A stretch of DNA of 64,000 nucleotides, taken from NCBI RefSeq assembly GCF_040219335.1, contig NZ_JAVJSQ010000007.1, positions 248,001 through 312,000 on the forward strand, read 5' to 3'. A program made the position numbers and the translations under genes. Position 1 is the stretch's first letter. Each line of letters begins with the position of its first letter. Shown here one piece after another: positions 45,741 to 54,393 of this stretch. The notes below the pieces were generated by a model. It was not told the DNA's origin. It did not search any database and was given only the letters and a program-made list of their open reading frames with translations. Source of the DNA: Gimesia sp. GTDB lineage: Bacteria > Planctomycetota > Planctomycetia > Planctomycetales > Planctomycetaceae.

Positions 45741-46136
45741 TTATGTTGTCCTGCTGCTGCAGGGGGAACGTTGTGTCTGAGAATTCGAATTTTCCTGTCT
45801 CTGCCGGGCTCGTTCCCGACGTTGTTTATCCGCCTTCAACTGGGCAGGCGAGCGTTTGATAACGGGTTCTTCACGACCGAGTAATTTCAGCATGTCCCCT
45901 ACCAGCCTGGGGCGCGAAAGGTAGTAGCACCGCAGAGCACCTTCCTGGGCGAAGTCCACAAGCTTCGCATTACGCAATACGCACAGATGCTGTGAAAGGT
46001 TCGCCTGTCGCACAGGTAATAACTCTTCCATGTCGGTGACGCACTTAGGACCGGCCAGCAGTTCCTGCAGAATCGAGAGCCGGGTGGTATGCGAAAACGC
46101 CTTCAGTGTCTCCGCCGCAGTTTCCGTTTCCATCAT
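45741..46136 (-). CDS. ArsR-family transcriptional repressor
   Basis: 131 aa. Winged helix-turn-helix (~8-95): FSHTTRLSILQELL, then ANLSQHLCVLRNAKLVDF, the recognition helix, and the wing EGALRCYYLS. Cys residues are C32, C52 and C70. C32 sits at the place of the ELCVCDL metal site of ArsR, but the usual Cys pair is not complete; BigR-like persulfide sensors use other Cys. The C-terminus is a Lys/Arg/Gln-rich tail. The next gene on this strand is a rhodanese, so a sulfide- or persulfide-sensing role is possible. Confidence 0.85.
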   Translation of the reverse strand: MMETETAAETLKAFSHTTRLSILQELLAGPKCVTDMEELLPVRQANLSQHLCVLRNAKLVDFAQEGALRCYYLSRPRLVGDMLKLLGREEPVIKRSPAQLKADKQRRERARQRQENSNSQTQRSPCSSRTT

Positions 46137-46163
46137 GAGCGATTCAGTTCAAATTGGTTATGG

Positions 46164-46202
46164 ATATTCGAATATTGTAATGTCGGGTCTTAGACTGAAC
46201 AA
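46164..46202 (-). promoter_or_regulatory. ArsR-type promoter with overlapping operator
   Basis: Minus-strand -35 TTGTTC (46197-46202), 17-bp spacer and -10 TACAAT (46174-46179). The perfect palindrome ATATTCGAATAT (46164-46175) overlaps the downstream edge of the -10 box. ArsR-family operators are often such AT-rich inverted repeats. Confidence 0.6.
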
Positions 46203-46406
46203 CGCCTGTTTCCTTTTCGTGTCATTCATGAATTTCGTGGTTCACTCATCGTTTGACGGTTGGCAAGTCTGAGATACTTTAAATCAGTTTTAGCAGATCG
46301 CTTATACAGACTATGACAATAACTGGTATGCTGTGTGTATGAGATATTATGAATCGGGTCTAACGAACGTAGCTCTTTTTGAATACACAAATCAATCAGG
46401 GGAGTC

Positions 46407-47144
46407 ATGATGTCGAAGCATATTTCATTTCTGAGATTCGGAAACAGCTTTTTGTTTTTAATGCTGGTCTTCGTTTTACTGTTGAATATGGATGAAATCA
46501 AATCAAGTATGCTTGATTCCCCTGACTATCCACCTGAGGAAATGCAGGGCTCGAGCTTTCTGCCTGAGGATGATTCCGAAAGGATTGCCAGCCTGCCCAA
46601 AGATGAAAGAATCACATATACAGAGAAACCATATTTCTTGCCTATGGGGCTCAGTGACTGGGAGCGATTTAGACAATTAGAGGAACACAAGATCGAGTCA
46701 ATCCGCATCTTCATATCTGGTGGCAGGATACCTGGCAAGATTATTGATGGTGATGATTATGCTGATGTGACAATCAAAGATCCTCAATTCTGTAGAGTGT
46801 TTTCTATTGCACTCCAGCCCAGATATATTTTACGAACCCCCTGTTCAGATTTTGGTAGGAGTTTTGGTGGGTATGGTTCAGGAGCCGCCTTAGGTGTGAT
46901 GAAAGTGCATTATAAAAATGTTAAGAAACCGCTTATTATTGGTATCGCAAAAATCGGGTTTTATCTGGATGTCTGGTATGGGAGTGAAAGGCAGACTTTT
47001 TATTCGAAGGCTCTCGCCGTGGCTGTTGATCAGGCATTGAGAAAGTACTCAAATTTACGAATGCCTCAGGAATATCTCGCCAGACAATCCGGGAGTGCTT
47101 TTTTAACTCTCCCGGATGAGTTGAACGATCTGGACAAAAAGTGA
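46407..47144 (+). CDS. AT-rich orphan gene, exported or membrane-anchored protein of unknown function
   Basis: 245 aa. A hydrophobic N-terminal segment (~9-28) is followed by a polar body. Codon use is clearly more AT-rich than in the neighbours (many AAA, ATT, TTT). The sequence has no motif I can name; a central part rich in Gly/Ser (GRSFGGYGSGAALG) and the segment KKPLIIGIAKIGFYLD suggest a compact beta-fold. It starts ~270 bases from the ArsR gene, pointing away from it. The composition hints at recent acquisition. Confidence 0.6.
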   Translation: MMSKHISFLRFGNSFLFLMLVFVLLLNMDEIKSSMLDSPDYPPEEMQGSSFLPEDDSERIASLPKDERITYTEKPYFLPMGLSDWERFRQLEEHKIESIRIFISGGRIPGKIIDGDDYADVTIKDPQFCRVFSIALQPRYILRTPCSDFGRSFGGYGSGAALGVMKVHYKNVKKPLIIGIAKIGFYLDVWYGSERQTFYSKALAVAVDQALRKYSNLRMPQEYLARQSGSAFLTLPDELNDLDKK

Positions 47145-47202
47145 GACCTGAGGGGAGTCTAGTTAGAGGCAGATTCTCAAAACGCTAGAGTCATTCATGG
47201 TT

Positions 47203-48360
47203 TCACTCACCTGCAGCGTCTCGTTCGCGTGCCTGGGCTGCTGACCGGATGGCGGCGCGGTTGGCATAGGTCATGCGGACTTCTTTCAGGGTCTGTTTCT
47301 CAGACGAAGTTAACGACTGCACTTCCAGCGTCACGGTCTTTTCTGGTGGATGTCCCATGCGGGCCATTAGCTCCACGAGGTCTTCCTCAAAGCGTTTCTG
47401 CCATTTCTCGCCGTAAGTCTCTTTGCTGAAGTCAACGATCTCTTTTGCAGGAATGCCGTTGAGTGCAATCAGCCTATACCATTGGTCGTTTGCTTTCACC
47501 TCCGGCTGTGAGTCCTCCCAGCGAACGGCTTGGAAAGGAGCACGTTTCGGATAGTGCTGGCCGATACCAGGCTCAGAGTCCCAGTTCTTCGCCTGGTAGA
47601 TAATGAAGAACACAACCAGCATGAGGGCGATGAACAGCACCAGGCCAACAATCAACTGAACCGGCGAGGCGCACGGAGCCGGCGGAATCTTGCCCGGAAA
47701 GGGAAGGTTCGGCAGTGCGATCTGACCGTTGATACCCTCGTCCGTGGTTTCCTGCTCAAGGCTGGCGCGCAGTTTCTGTAATTCTTCCCGCCGCGGGATG
47801 AGCTGTTCACGCACGACGCGTTTATTCAAAACATAAATCCCGCCATACAGGGCCAGGACAAAGCCTTCCAGCAGTACAAAGAAAATGAGGGCGTACAGCC
47901 AGCCAGAGTCCCGCGACTGCCAGGAGACCTGTGCGAAGAAAGCCGTAATGGAAAGCGTGGGCGGCAGCAGGTACCACCAGAGGATATTCTTGAGCAGCCA
48001 GATCTGTTGTTCCACTTCAGCCAGGGAACGCTCCACATATTGTTGCAGCAGTGGTCCTTCTGATTCATCGGACTCGGGCTGATGACGTTTGCGGTAGAGC
48101 AGCATGAACCCGGCGATCCACAGGAATACCGGCACACTCAGATACCATGTCCAGGGGAGATCCAGCATAAAGCCCATCACGAACCAGACAGGAATCATGA
48201 TGACCGCGACCCCGACTTCACCGAAATCGCGATAGGAAATCATCGTGTTGAATTGGCGCTGATCTCGCTGCACTTCTTCACGGAGCAGGTCCGCATCAAT
48301 GATCACCCGCGTCTGCGCGGAGTGCGCCTGCCAGGCTTGCTGGAATTCATCAGGAGCCAT
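47203..48360 (-). CDS. Membrane protein paired with an ECF sigma factor (possible anti-sigma factor)
   Basis: 385 aa. The cytosolic N-terminus (~1-42) opens DEFQQAWQAHSAQ; five hydrophobic helices follow at ~45-65, 70-90, 134-152, 159-180 and 240-262, then a soluble C-terminal domain. The start overlaps the sigma factor gene by 11 bases, the usual arrangement for a sigma/anti-sigma pair. No zinc H-x3-C-x2-C motif is present, so it is not a standard zinc anti-sigma factor. The C-terminal part includes LIALNGIPAKEIVDF. Confidence 0.7.
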   Translation of the reverse strand: MAPDEFQQAWQAHSAQTRVIIDADLLREEVQRDQRQFNTMISYRDFGEVGVAVIMIPVWFVMGFMLDLPWTWYLSVPVFLWIAGFMLLYRKRHQPESDESEGPLLQQYVERSLAEVEQQIWLLKNILWWYLLPPTLSITAFFAQVSWQSRDSGWLYALIFFVLLEGFVLALYGGIYVLNKRVVREQLIPRREELQKLRASLEQETTDEGINGQIALPNLPFPGKIPPAPCASPVQLIVGLVLFIALMLVVFFIIYQAKNWDSEPGIGQHYPKRAPFQAVRWEDSQPEVKANDQWYRLIALNGIPAKEIVDFSKETYGEKWQKRFEEDLVELMARMGHPPEKTVTLEVQSLTSSEKQTLKEVRMTYANRAAIRSAAQARERDAAGE

Positions 48361-48874
48361 CGCTTTCCCCTTTCATCAGTTCGTTCAATGCCTGCCTGGC
48401 CCGATTCAGTTTCACGCCAACGTAGTTTTCAGAAATTCCCAAGACGTCGGCCATCTCTCGATAACTCAACTCTTCCAGGTAAAGCAGCACCAGCGCCGCA
48501 TCGGTTTTCGGCAACTGGTGAATCGCCTTGTAAAGCTGTTCGACCAGATCGCGCTGCTGTGCGGTGGCGGCGCTGTCGGCCTCTGCGGCTGTCAGCATCT
48601 GCACTTCCAGCAACGGTTTCTGTCGGACCCGCCACGGTGCTTCCTTTCTGCGCCAGTTCATCGCCGTGTGTAATGCCACGCGATAGAACCAGGTGGCCGG
48701 GCTCGACTTCTGTTCGAACTGCGGCAGTGACTTCCAGGCCTGCAACAGAATCTCCTGCGCCAGATCCTGGGTCTCTTCCGCGGTCAGGGTGTAGGCGCGT
48801 GCCACTTTCCAGACCGAAGCACCATGGGCGTCGAGCCAGTCCGTAAACAGCGATTCCTGTGATTGGTCATGCAC
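48350..48874 (-). CDS. ECF RNA polymerase sigma factor
   Basis: 174 aa from a GTG at 48874, where AAAGGGG lies 7 bases upstream and decides the start over the GTG at 48892. Sigma region 2: TAEETQDLAQEILLQAWKSL, then ATWFYRVALHTAMNWRR. Region 4: LPKTDAALVLLYLEELSYREMADVLGIS with helix ENYVGVKLNRARQAL. It directs RNA polymerase to a specific regulon, and its activity is probably controlled by the overlapping membrane protein. It is divergent from the second PQQ-like gene, which it may regulate. Confidence 0.9.
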   Translation of the reverse strand: MHDQSQESLFTDWLDAHGASVWKVARAYTLTAEETQDLAQEILLQAWKSLPQFEQKSSPATWFYRVALHTAMNWRRKEAPWRVRQKPLLEVQMLTAAEADSAATAQQRDLVEQLYKAIHQLPKTDAALVLLYLEELSYREMADVLGISENYVGVKLNRARQALNELMKGESDGS

Positions 48875-49149
48875 GAGAACACCCCTTTCCACAGGTATTA
48901 GTACCCGCTGCGGGGGGCGACTTACAGAAAAAAGGTGTCGTATGCGGATTTCTCAGAAAATAATCGACCGTTCAGCTCGGTAACAATCGATCTGGTTTCT
49001 ATTCGCACCCATACACCATAAAACGTTACAGAAAAATTCATGAATCAGGGCCTGTAAACCCTGCTGCCGTCTACATAGAATTGACGCTAAGCGTTCCTCT
49101 TGAGAAGCGACTCAATACCACCAGCGAAAGACCAGGAAACGAATAGATC

Positions 49150-50481
49150 ATGCTACGTTTGAAACGTCCTTTGTGGACAACTACGTTATTGACGACCACC
49201 TTGTTACTCATCTCCGCCTCCACGCACGCCGCCGACTGGCCGCAGTGGCAGGGACCGAACCGCGACTCCATTTCCGCCGAGACCGGACTCCGCTCTACCT
49301 TCCCCGAAGACTTCAAAACCGTGTGGTCCTTCAAGGACTGCGGCATTGGTTATTCCGCTCCTGCTGTGGTCGATAACATTGCCTACCTGCTGGGTGCCGA
49401 CAAACAGGAGAACGGCGACTACACTGAATTTGTGCTGGCACTGGATCCCAGCGGCAAGCAGCTCTGGAAGCAGGAAGTCGCCCACTACAAGGAAGGCATC
49501 ATGCTGACCAAATGGGGCCACGGTCCGCGGAGTACGCCCTCTATCGCCGACGGCCGCCTGTTTGGACTCGGCGCCAACGGCGACCTGTTCGCCCTGGATC
49601 AGAAAACCGGCAAACTGCTCTGGAAAGCGAATCTCCGTGAAACCTACGGCAGCATGCTCAGTGGTGCGCGGGGCAAACCGGAGAATACCTGGGGCTATTG
49701 TGAGTCACCCCTGGTGGACGGCAACCATGTCATCTGCACACCCGGCGGCGAGCAGGGCGCGGTCGTTGCCCTCGAAGCGGCGACCGGCAAGCTGGTCTGG
49801 CAATCCAAAGAACTGACCGACCCCTGCAGTTATTCCTCGACCGTGATCGCGGACTTTGGCGGGGTGAAACAATACGTCGTGCTGACCGCGAAACAGCTGG
49901 CGAGTGTTCGCGCTTCCGATGGCAAACTGCTCTGGACGGCCGAAGTTCCCGTGAATGAAGTCGCCGTGATTCCCACGCCCATCGTGACCGGGAACCGGGT
50001 CTACACGACCTGCGATTACGACGCCGGCTGCGGCCTGGTCGAAGTCAACAAAGACGGCGATCAGTTTACGGCCAAAGTGCTCTACAAAAACAAGACTATG
50101 AGCAATCACCACGGCGGTGTCGTCCTGATCGACGGCAAGATTTACGGCTGGACCGGCAAAACCACCTCACGCGGTCGCTGGGTCTGTCAGGATCTGGAAA
50201 CGGGAGAAAGCGTCTGGATGGAAGGCCGCGCCGCACCTGCGGGTGCCGTGATGGCCGCGGCTGGGCACCTCTATTGTTTTACGCAGGACGACGGCGTACT
50301 GGTCTGCATTGAAGCCACCCCGAAAGGATTCAAAGAAACGGGCCGCTTCACGATTCCGGAACGCACAGAAAAACAGAGCATCCTCGGGAAAGTCTGGGCC
50401 CGACCCGTCATCTCTAACGGCCGACTCTACCTCCGCGATCAGGATCTGCTGTTCTGCTATGACATTAAACAGGATACATGA
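49150..50481 (+). CDS. Secreted PQQ-like beta-propeller protein
   Basis: 443 aa. Signal peptide ~1-27 ending THA, then DWPQWQGPNRDSIS, a planctomycete opening for this family. Repeats of the type ALDQKTGKLLWKANL recur along the chain, and the closing YLRDQDLLFCYDI is typical. It is not a close match to the PQQ-like protein at 43.8 kb and lacks visible dehydrogenase residues. It is divergent from the ECF sigma gene with a 270-base gap. Confidence 0.85.
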   Translation: MLRLKRPLWTTTLLTTTLLLISASTHAADWPQWQGPNRDSISAETGLRSTFPEDFKTVWSFKDCGIGYSAPAVVDNIAYLLGADKQENGDYTEFVLALDPSGKQLWKQEVAHYKEGIMLTKWGHGPRSTPSIADGRLFGLGANGDLFALDQKTGKLLWKANLRETYGSMLSGARGKPENTWGYCESPLVDGNHVICTPGGEQGAVVALEAATGKLVWQSKELTDPCSYSSTVIADFGGVKQYVVLTAKQLASVRASDGKLLWTAEVPVNEVAVIPTPIVTGNRVYTTCDYDAGCGLVEVNKDGDQFTAKVLYKNKTMSNHHGGVVLIDGKIYGWTGKTTSRGRWVCQDLETGESVWMEGRAAPAGAVMAAAGHLYCFTQDDGVLVCIEATPKGFKETGRFTIPERTEKQSILGKVWARPVISNGRLYLRDQDLLFCYDIKQDT

Positions 50482-50510
50482 TCTCCAGTGAGGCAGGGAC
50501 GATGGAATTA

Positions 50511-50550
50511 AAAAGTGGTCAGCGTTTCATAAACAGACGCTGACCACTTT
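50511..50550 (+). terminator. Terminator of the second PQQ-like gene
   Basis: The stem AAAGTGGTCAGCGT / ACGCTGACCACTTT encloses an 11-base loop and is followed by CGTTTG; only a short T run, so of moderate strength. Confidence 0.7.
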
Positions 50551-50683
50551 CGTTTGAAAGGCGACGCAAAAAAGTACTGGCCGACCTGCCTCGTTCGGTT
50601 TAAATTAAGGGATAGCATCATTTTTAAGACAAATTGATGGCGGGCAGTGACTCATAACAAGATGAGGTCAAGAGAAAAGATCT

Positions 50684-51370
50684 ATGAATCACCCACGTTG
50701 GTTGAAGCACTTAAGAATTTTGGCTCTGCTGATTATGCTTTCGCTTCCGGTACTGTTTCTGTCCCTGCGGATCGTGAAAGCAAGACAGAGTCCTTGCGCA
50801 TTATATGAATCCATCAGGTTCGATGACGTTTCGAATGCAGAGAGACTGATCAATCAAGGTCTGGTAGATCAGCCCTGTCGTGGAATCTATCCCATACATG
50901 CAGCAGCGATGCAATCTAATCAGCGCCTGTTGCAATTCATCCTGAATAAAGGTGTTGACCCGAATCGCCCCGATGATGAAACCGGAAAAACGCCGCTGAT
51001 GTGGGTTGTTGGCAACTCCGGTCTTGCACAGACCAGAGATGTCGAGTGCTTTGACTGTTTACTTGCATCAGGAGCCGATATTAACACAAAGTCAAAGTAT
51101 TACGAAAATTCTGTTTTGAATCATTTTGCATCTAATGGAAACGCTCGATTAATCAACGAACTGATTGAGCATGGGGCAAATATAGATACTCAAAATAAAA
51201 GAGGCCAAACTCCTCTGCACACGGCTGTTGAAGCCGAGAATATCAACGCGGTAGAAGTTCTTCTTAAACACCGTTCAGATACATCTGTTGTCGATAATAA
51301 CAATGAAACGCCCCTCGAGATCGCGAAACGTTTGGATTTACCAGAAATTCAAAAGCTGTTGACTGAGTAA
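50684..51370 (+). CDS. Membrane-anchored ankyrin-repeat protein
   Basis: 228 aa. An N-terminal helix (~11-32) anchors the protein; then about five ankyrin repeats follow, marked by GIYPIHAAAMQSN, GKTPLMWVV, SVLNHFASNG, GQTPLHTAVEAENINAVEVLLKH and ETPLEIAKRLDL. Ankyrin repeats bind other proteins. The body probably faces outwards. It is somewhat AT-rich. It stands alone after a terminator; the next gene starts 70 bases later. Confidence 0.85.
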   Translation: MNHPRWLKHLRILALLIMLSLPVLFLSLRIVKARQSPCALYESIRFDDVSNAERLINQGLVDQPCRGIYPIHAAAMQSNQRLLQFILNKGVDPNRPDDETGKTPLMWVVGNSGLAQTRDVECFDCLLASGADINTKSKYYENSVLNHFASNGNARLINELIEHGANIDTQNKRGQTPLHTAVEAENINAVEVLLKHRSDTSVVDNNNETPLEIAKRLDLPEIQKLLTE

Positions 51371-51440
51371 TCTGGCAAGTGTTTCTATTTGAACTGATGA
51401 GTTCATATTGAGTTGACGGGTTACTGCTAAAAGGTCTGTC

Positions 51441-51929
51441 ATGAGCAGTCGGAAGGCGTCAATGAAAACGTTCGCTCTCCCGTCGAAACGCAGACGCGTC
51501 CTGCTGGTTTGTCTGGCAGGCCTCCTGCTGGGGGTGTGCGCGTATTGTTTTACCGGTGAGGAACCGCGTCCCCTGACGCCGGAGGAGCAACGGCTGGTGG
51601 GGGAATGGAGTGATGGCAATTCTGGGATCACGCGCGGTTTCCATGCAGATCGGACCATCTCCACGTCGAATAGTCAGTACGCCGGACGCTGGCACATTGA
51701 GGACGGGAAGTTAAAAGTCGTTGCCTGGGAACTGTTTGAACTGCCGCGTTCGCTCAGTCTTTCCAGCATCCGGTTGTCGTGGAACAGTCTGCAGCGTCAT
51801 TTTGAGGAGGAGAAATACTCCTGGCAGATTGATTTCCTGAAGGACGGCCGAACGATGACGCTGAATCATCCCGTCGACGAGCAACATCCGGACGGGAAAT
51901 GGCTGTGGACGAAGCAGATGGACCGTTGA
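51441..51929 (+). CDS. Membrane-anchored small protein of unknown function
   Basis: 162 aa. N-terminal helix (~20-38) after a basic start; then a domain of beta-strand pattern beginning EEQRLVGEWSDGNSGITRGF, which looks lipocalin-like in its G-x-W opening and in the pattern of strands that follows. No catalytic motif is visible. The start could also be the ATG at 51462, where the signal begins after a run of basic residues. Confidence 0.55.
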   Translation: MSSRKASMKTFALPSKRRRVLLVCLAGLLLGVCAYCFTGEEPRPLTPEEQRLVGEWSDGNSGITRGFHADRTISTSNSQYAGRWHIEDGKLKVVAWELFELPRSLSLSSIRLSWNSLQRHFEEEKYSWQIDFLKDGRTMTLNHPVDEQHPDGKWLWTKQMDR

Positions 51930-52019
51930 ATTTCTGATCCACTCTTCCAGAACCCGAGGCAGGTCCGTATAGTCGTGCTGCGTTTGGAAACTTTCCGGGG
52001 TTTATTTCAGGAGCCGTTC

Positions 52020-53048
52020 GTGGATCCCAATCATTTGCTGGTAGACGATTCGCTGCCTTATTATAACGCGCTGACTCAGTGTATTGATCACTGGGGACTG
52101 GTGCCTGAGAAGACAGAATTAGTCCGCGATGGGGTGAACCACGTCTTTACCACCGAATTCGTTAACGGTGCACCGGTCATAATCCGGATCAGTGATGGCA
52201 ATCTCCGGGAACGGGGCGAAGTGCTGGGCGAACTGCTCTGGCTGGAGCATCTGATCTCTCATGGATGTACGGTTACGACGCCGATCCCTTCGCGTGGCGG
52301 CGAACTGCTGGAATCGATTGAAGTCGACGCAGGTACGATGCATGTCTGCTGCTTTGAGCGTTTCGGGGGTCGACAACTCGACCCCGCGACCGACGCCCAG
52401 TGGAATGAGGAACTCTTCCTCAAGCTGGGACGGGAGATCGGTCGCATCCATCGGGCTTCGGAGGAATTACAACTCCCGACCGACCACGATCGTCTCTCGT
52501 GGCATGAAATCAGGCTCGGACAGTTTCCGGATCCGCTGCCTGATTATTTTCACGCCGAGGTCGTCGAAGCGATGCGCGGGTATTACGATGACTGGCGGAG
52601 CCGTTCTACCCCTGCAGGACACTATGGACTGGTGCACCGGGATCTGCATGCGGGAAATTTTCTGGTCGAGAACGGGGATGTGCAGATCATCGATTTCGAT
52701 CTCGGTTGTTACGGCTGGCGGACGATGGATTTAGCCGTTCTGCTGTTCATTTACTATTATTATCCCAGCCTCCGCGTGCCTGGCGCGACGCCTGAACTGG
52801 CCGGCCATGTGCTGGCCAAACTGGTAGAGGGCTATCGCGAGGAATTTACGCTCGACCAGAATCAGTTGGCAACGGTCGCCGACATGATGATGTTGAATAC
52901 GATCAACAACTACTTTCTCATGCTACCCGACCCGGAACACTGGCAGGCCGCGATGGGCAACCCGCGCATCACAGTCGCGGAGAGCCTGACCTGGATCGAG
53001 CAGCTCTGGCTGGACAATCGGAAACTTCAGATCAGCCTCGAGTTGTGA
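52020..53048 (+). CDS. APH-type phosphotransferase (Ser/Thr kinase-like)
   Basis: 342 aa from a GTG at 52020, chosen because AGGAG lies 6 bases upstream; a GTG at 51975 is the alternative. The aminoglycoside phosphotransferase-like kinase fold is shown by the catalytic loop GLVHRDLHAGNFLVENG and the metal-binding DFDLG segment (IIDFDLGCYG). RdoA/SrkA-like stress kinases and homoserine or choline kinases share this plan; the substrate here is unknown. It is convergent with the TRIC channel gene, directly adjacent. Confidence 0.85.
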   Translation: MDPNHLLVDDSLPYYNALTQCIDHWGLVPEKTELVRDGVNHVFTTEFVNGAPVIIRISDGNLRERGEVLGELLWLEHLISHGCTVTTPIPSRGGELLESIEVDAGTMHVCCFERFGGRQLDPATDAQWNEELFLKLGREIGRIHRASEELQLPTDHDRLSWHEIRLGQFPDPLPDYFHAEVVEAMRGYYDDWRSRSTPAGHYGLVHRDLHAGNFLVENGDVQIIDFDLGCYGWRTMDLAVLLFIYYYYPSLRVPGATPELAGHVLAKLVEGYREEFTLDQNQLATVADMMMLNTINNYFLMLPDPEHWQAAMGNPRITVAESLTWIEQLWLDNRKLQISLEL

Positions 53049-53732
53049 TTAATTGGAAGGGGGGCTGTCTGAGTCCTGCTTCGAATGCATGGCATTCTCT
53101 TTCGATTGAATGGTCAGCCAGAGTGGGACGTGCAGGTCCCAGTGGATCACGGCGCTCCGCAGACTCATGATCAAAGCAGAGCAGCCGACGCCAATCAGGA
53201 CAGCATGTTGGGGCAGCCAGGTGACCAGCGCAACAAACAGGATACAACCGAGGGTGACGGGAATCGCGTAGATCTCCCGCCGCATTAACAGTGTGGGCTG
53301 TCCCGCGAGGACGTCACGGAGCAGGCCACCACCGATCGCAGTCAACACGCCCAGCAGGACCGGCGCGACCGGCATACCGAAGTCGATCCAGATGACTTTC
53401 TGCGCTGCCTGGATCGCAAACATCGAGACCCCCAGTGCGTCGAGATAAAGCATGGTTTTGAAGATCTCTTTGCGCGTCATATGCCGGTTCATAAGAAACG
53501 CCAGAAAGCTGGCGCCCAGCGCAACCCAGATGTAATTCAGATCCGCGGCCCAGAAGACCGGTACACCCAGGATCACATCACGAATGGTGCCGCCGCCGAT
53601 CGCGGTGATCAGCCCCAGCACACAAGCGCCAAAGAAATCGACACCGCGCGGCGAGACTGCCAGCACGCCCGTCACCGCAAAGGCAACTGTGCCAATCATT
53701 CCGAGGAGGTATTGTAAGTCTGCAACGCTCAT
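53049..53732 (-). CDS. TRIC-type cation channel (UPF0126, YadS/YicG)
   Basis: 227 aa. Seven hydrophobic helices in a twofold internal repeat; each half has the same Gly-rich motif, GGGTIRDV in the first and GGGLLRDV in the second. This is the hallmark of UPF0126 proteins, structurally related to trimeric intracellular cation channels and thought to carry glycine or monovalent cations. The charged tail ends DSDSPPSN. Confidence 0.9.
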   Translation of the reverse strand: MSVADLQYLLGMIGTVAFAVTGVLAVSPRGVDFFGACVLGLITAIGGGTIRDVILGVPVFWAADLNYIWVALGASFLAFLMNRHMTRKEIFKTMLYLDALGVSMFAIQAAQKVIWIDFGMPVAPVLLGVLTAIGGGLLRDVLAGQPTLLMRREIYAIPVTLGCILFVALVTWLPQHAVLIGVGCSALIMSLRSAVIHWDLHVPLWLTIQSKENAMHSKQDSDSPPSN

Positions 53733-53752
53733 GGTGAACCTGCTGACGCGCG

Positions 53753-54094
53753 TCAGGCTTTCTTCACGAATTCGGATTTCAGTCCCATTGAACCAATCCC
53801 GGGAATTTTGCAGTCGATGTCATGATCCCCTTCGACCAGGCGGATGTTCTTGACCTTCGTTCCCACCTTGACGACCGACGAAGAGCCCTTCACTTTAAGG
53901 TCTTTGATGACGGTGACGGAATCCCCATTCTGCAGGATGTTGCCGTTCGCGTCTCGCACGACGGGGCCAGTCGTTTCCTCCGCAGCCGCACTCTCCGGAT
54001 TCCACTCGTGGCCGCATGACGGACAAACCAGCAGGCCTCTGTCTTCGTAGGTATATTCCCCAGCACATTCCGGGCAATTCGGTAACTCGCTCAT
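53753..54094 (-). CDS. yjdM: PhnA/YjdM-domain protein
   Basis: 113 aa. N-terminal zinc ribbon C7-x2-C10...C24-x2-C27 (NCPECAG then [10 protein letters not shown]), followed by the PhnA domain with [25 protein letters not shown] and GTKVKNIRL, ending [11 protein letters not shown]. Despite the old name, the protein is not an enzyme of phosphonate use; its role is uncertain. It is 20 bases upstream of the TRIC channel gene and on the same strand. Confidence 0.9.
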   Translation of the reverse strand: MSELPNCPECAGEYTYEDRGLLVCPSCGHEWNPESAAAEETTGPVVRDANGNILQNGDSVTVIKDLKVKGSSSVVKVGTKVKNIRLVEGDHDIDCKIPGIGSMGLKSEFVKKA

Positions 54095-54393
54095 GTTCGT
54101 ATCCTGCAGCTTGTCTGATCAGTCTTGCAGCACCGCAACTCCACCCGGCGCCTGATGATATAAGAATAACGAGAGACTGATTTAGAGAACAGGAAGAGGC
54201 GCGGAAAGCCAACTGGAAAAGCAGCTCTTAACAACGTTTAATATCCATCACTAGTTCTTTTCCAGTGCCATTCGCATCATTTGCGTTGCAATCAGCGTCG
54301 GCTCTGACAGATAATTGAAGACTTCCATTCCTATACCATAAGACCGGTCGTGTCGGGAATTCGAACACGACAATATTGCTAAGGACGCTCACC

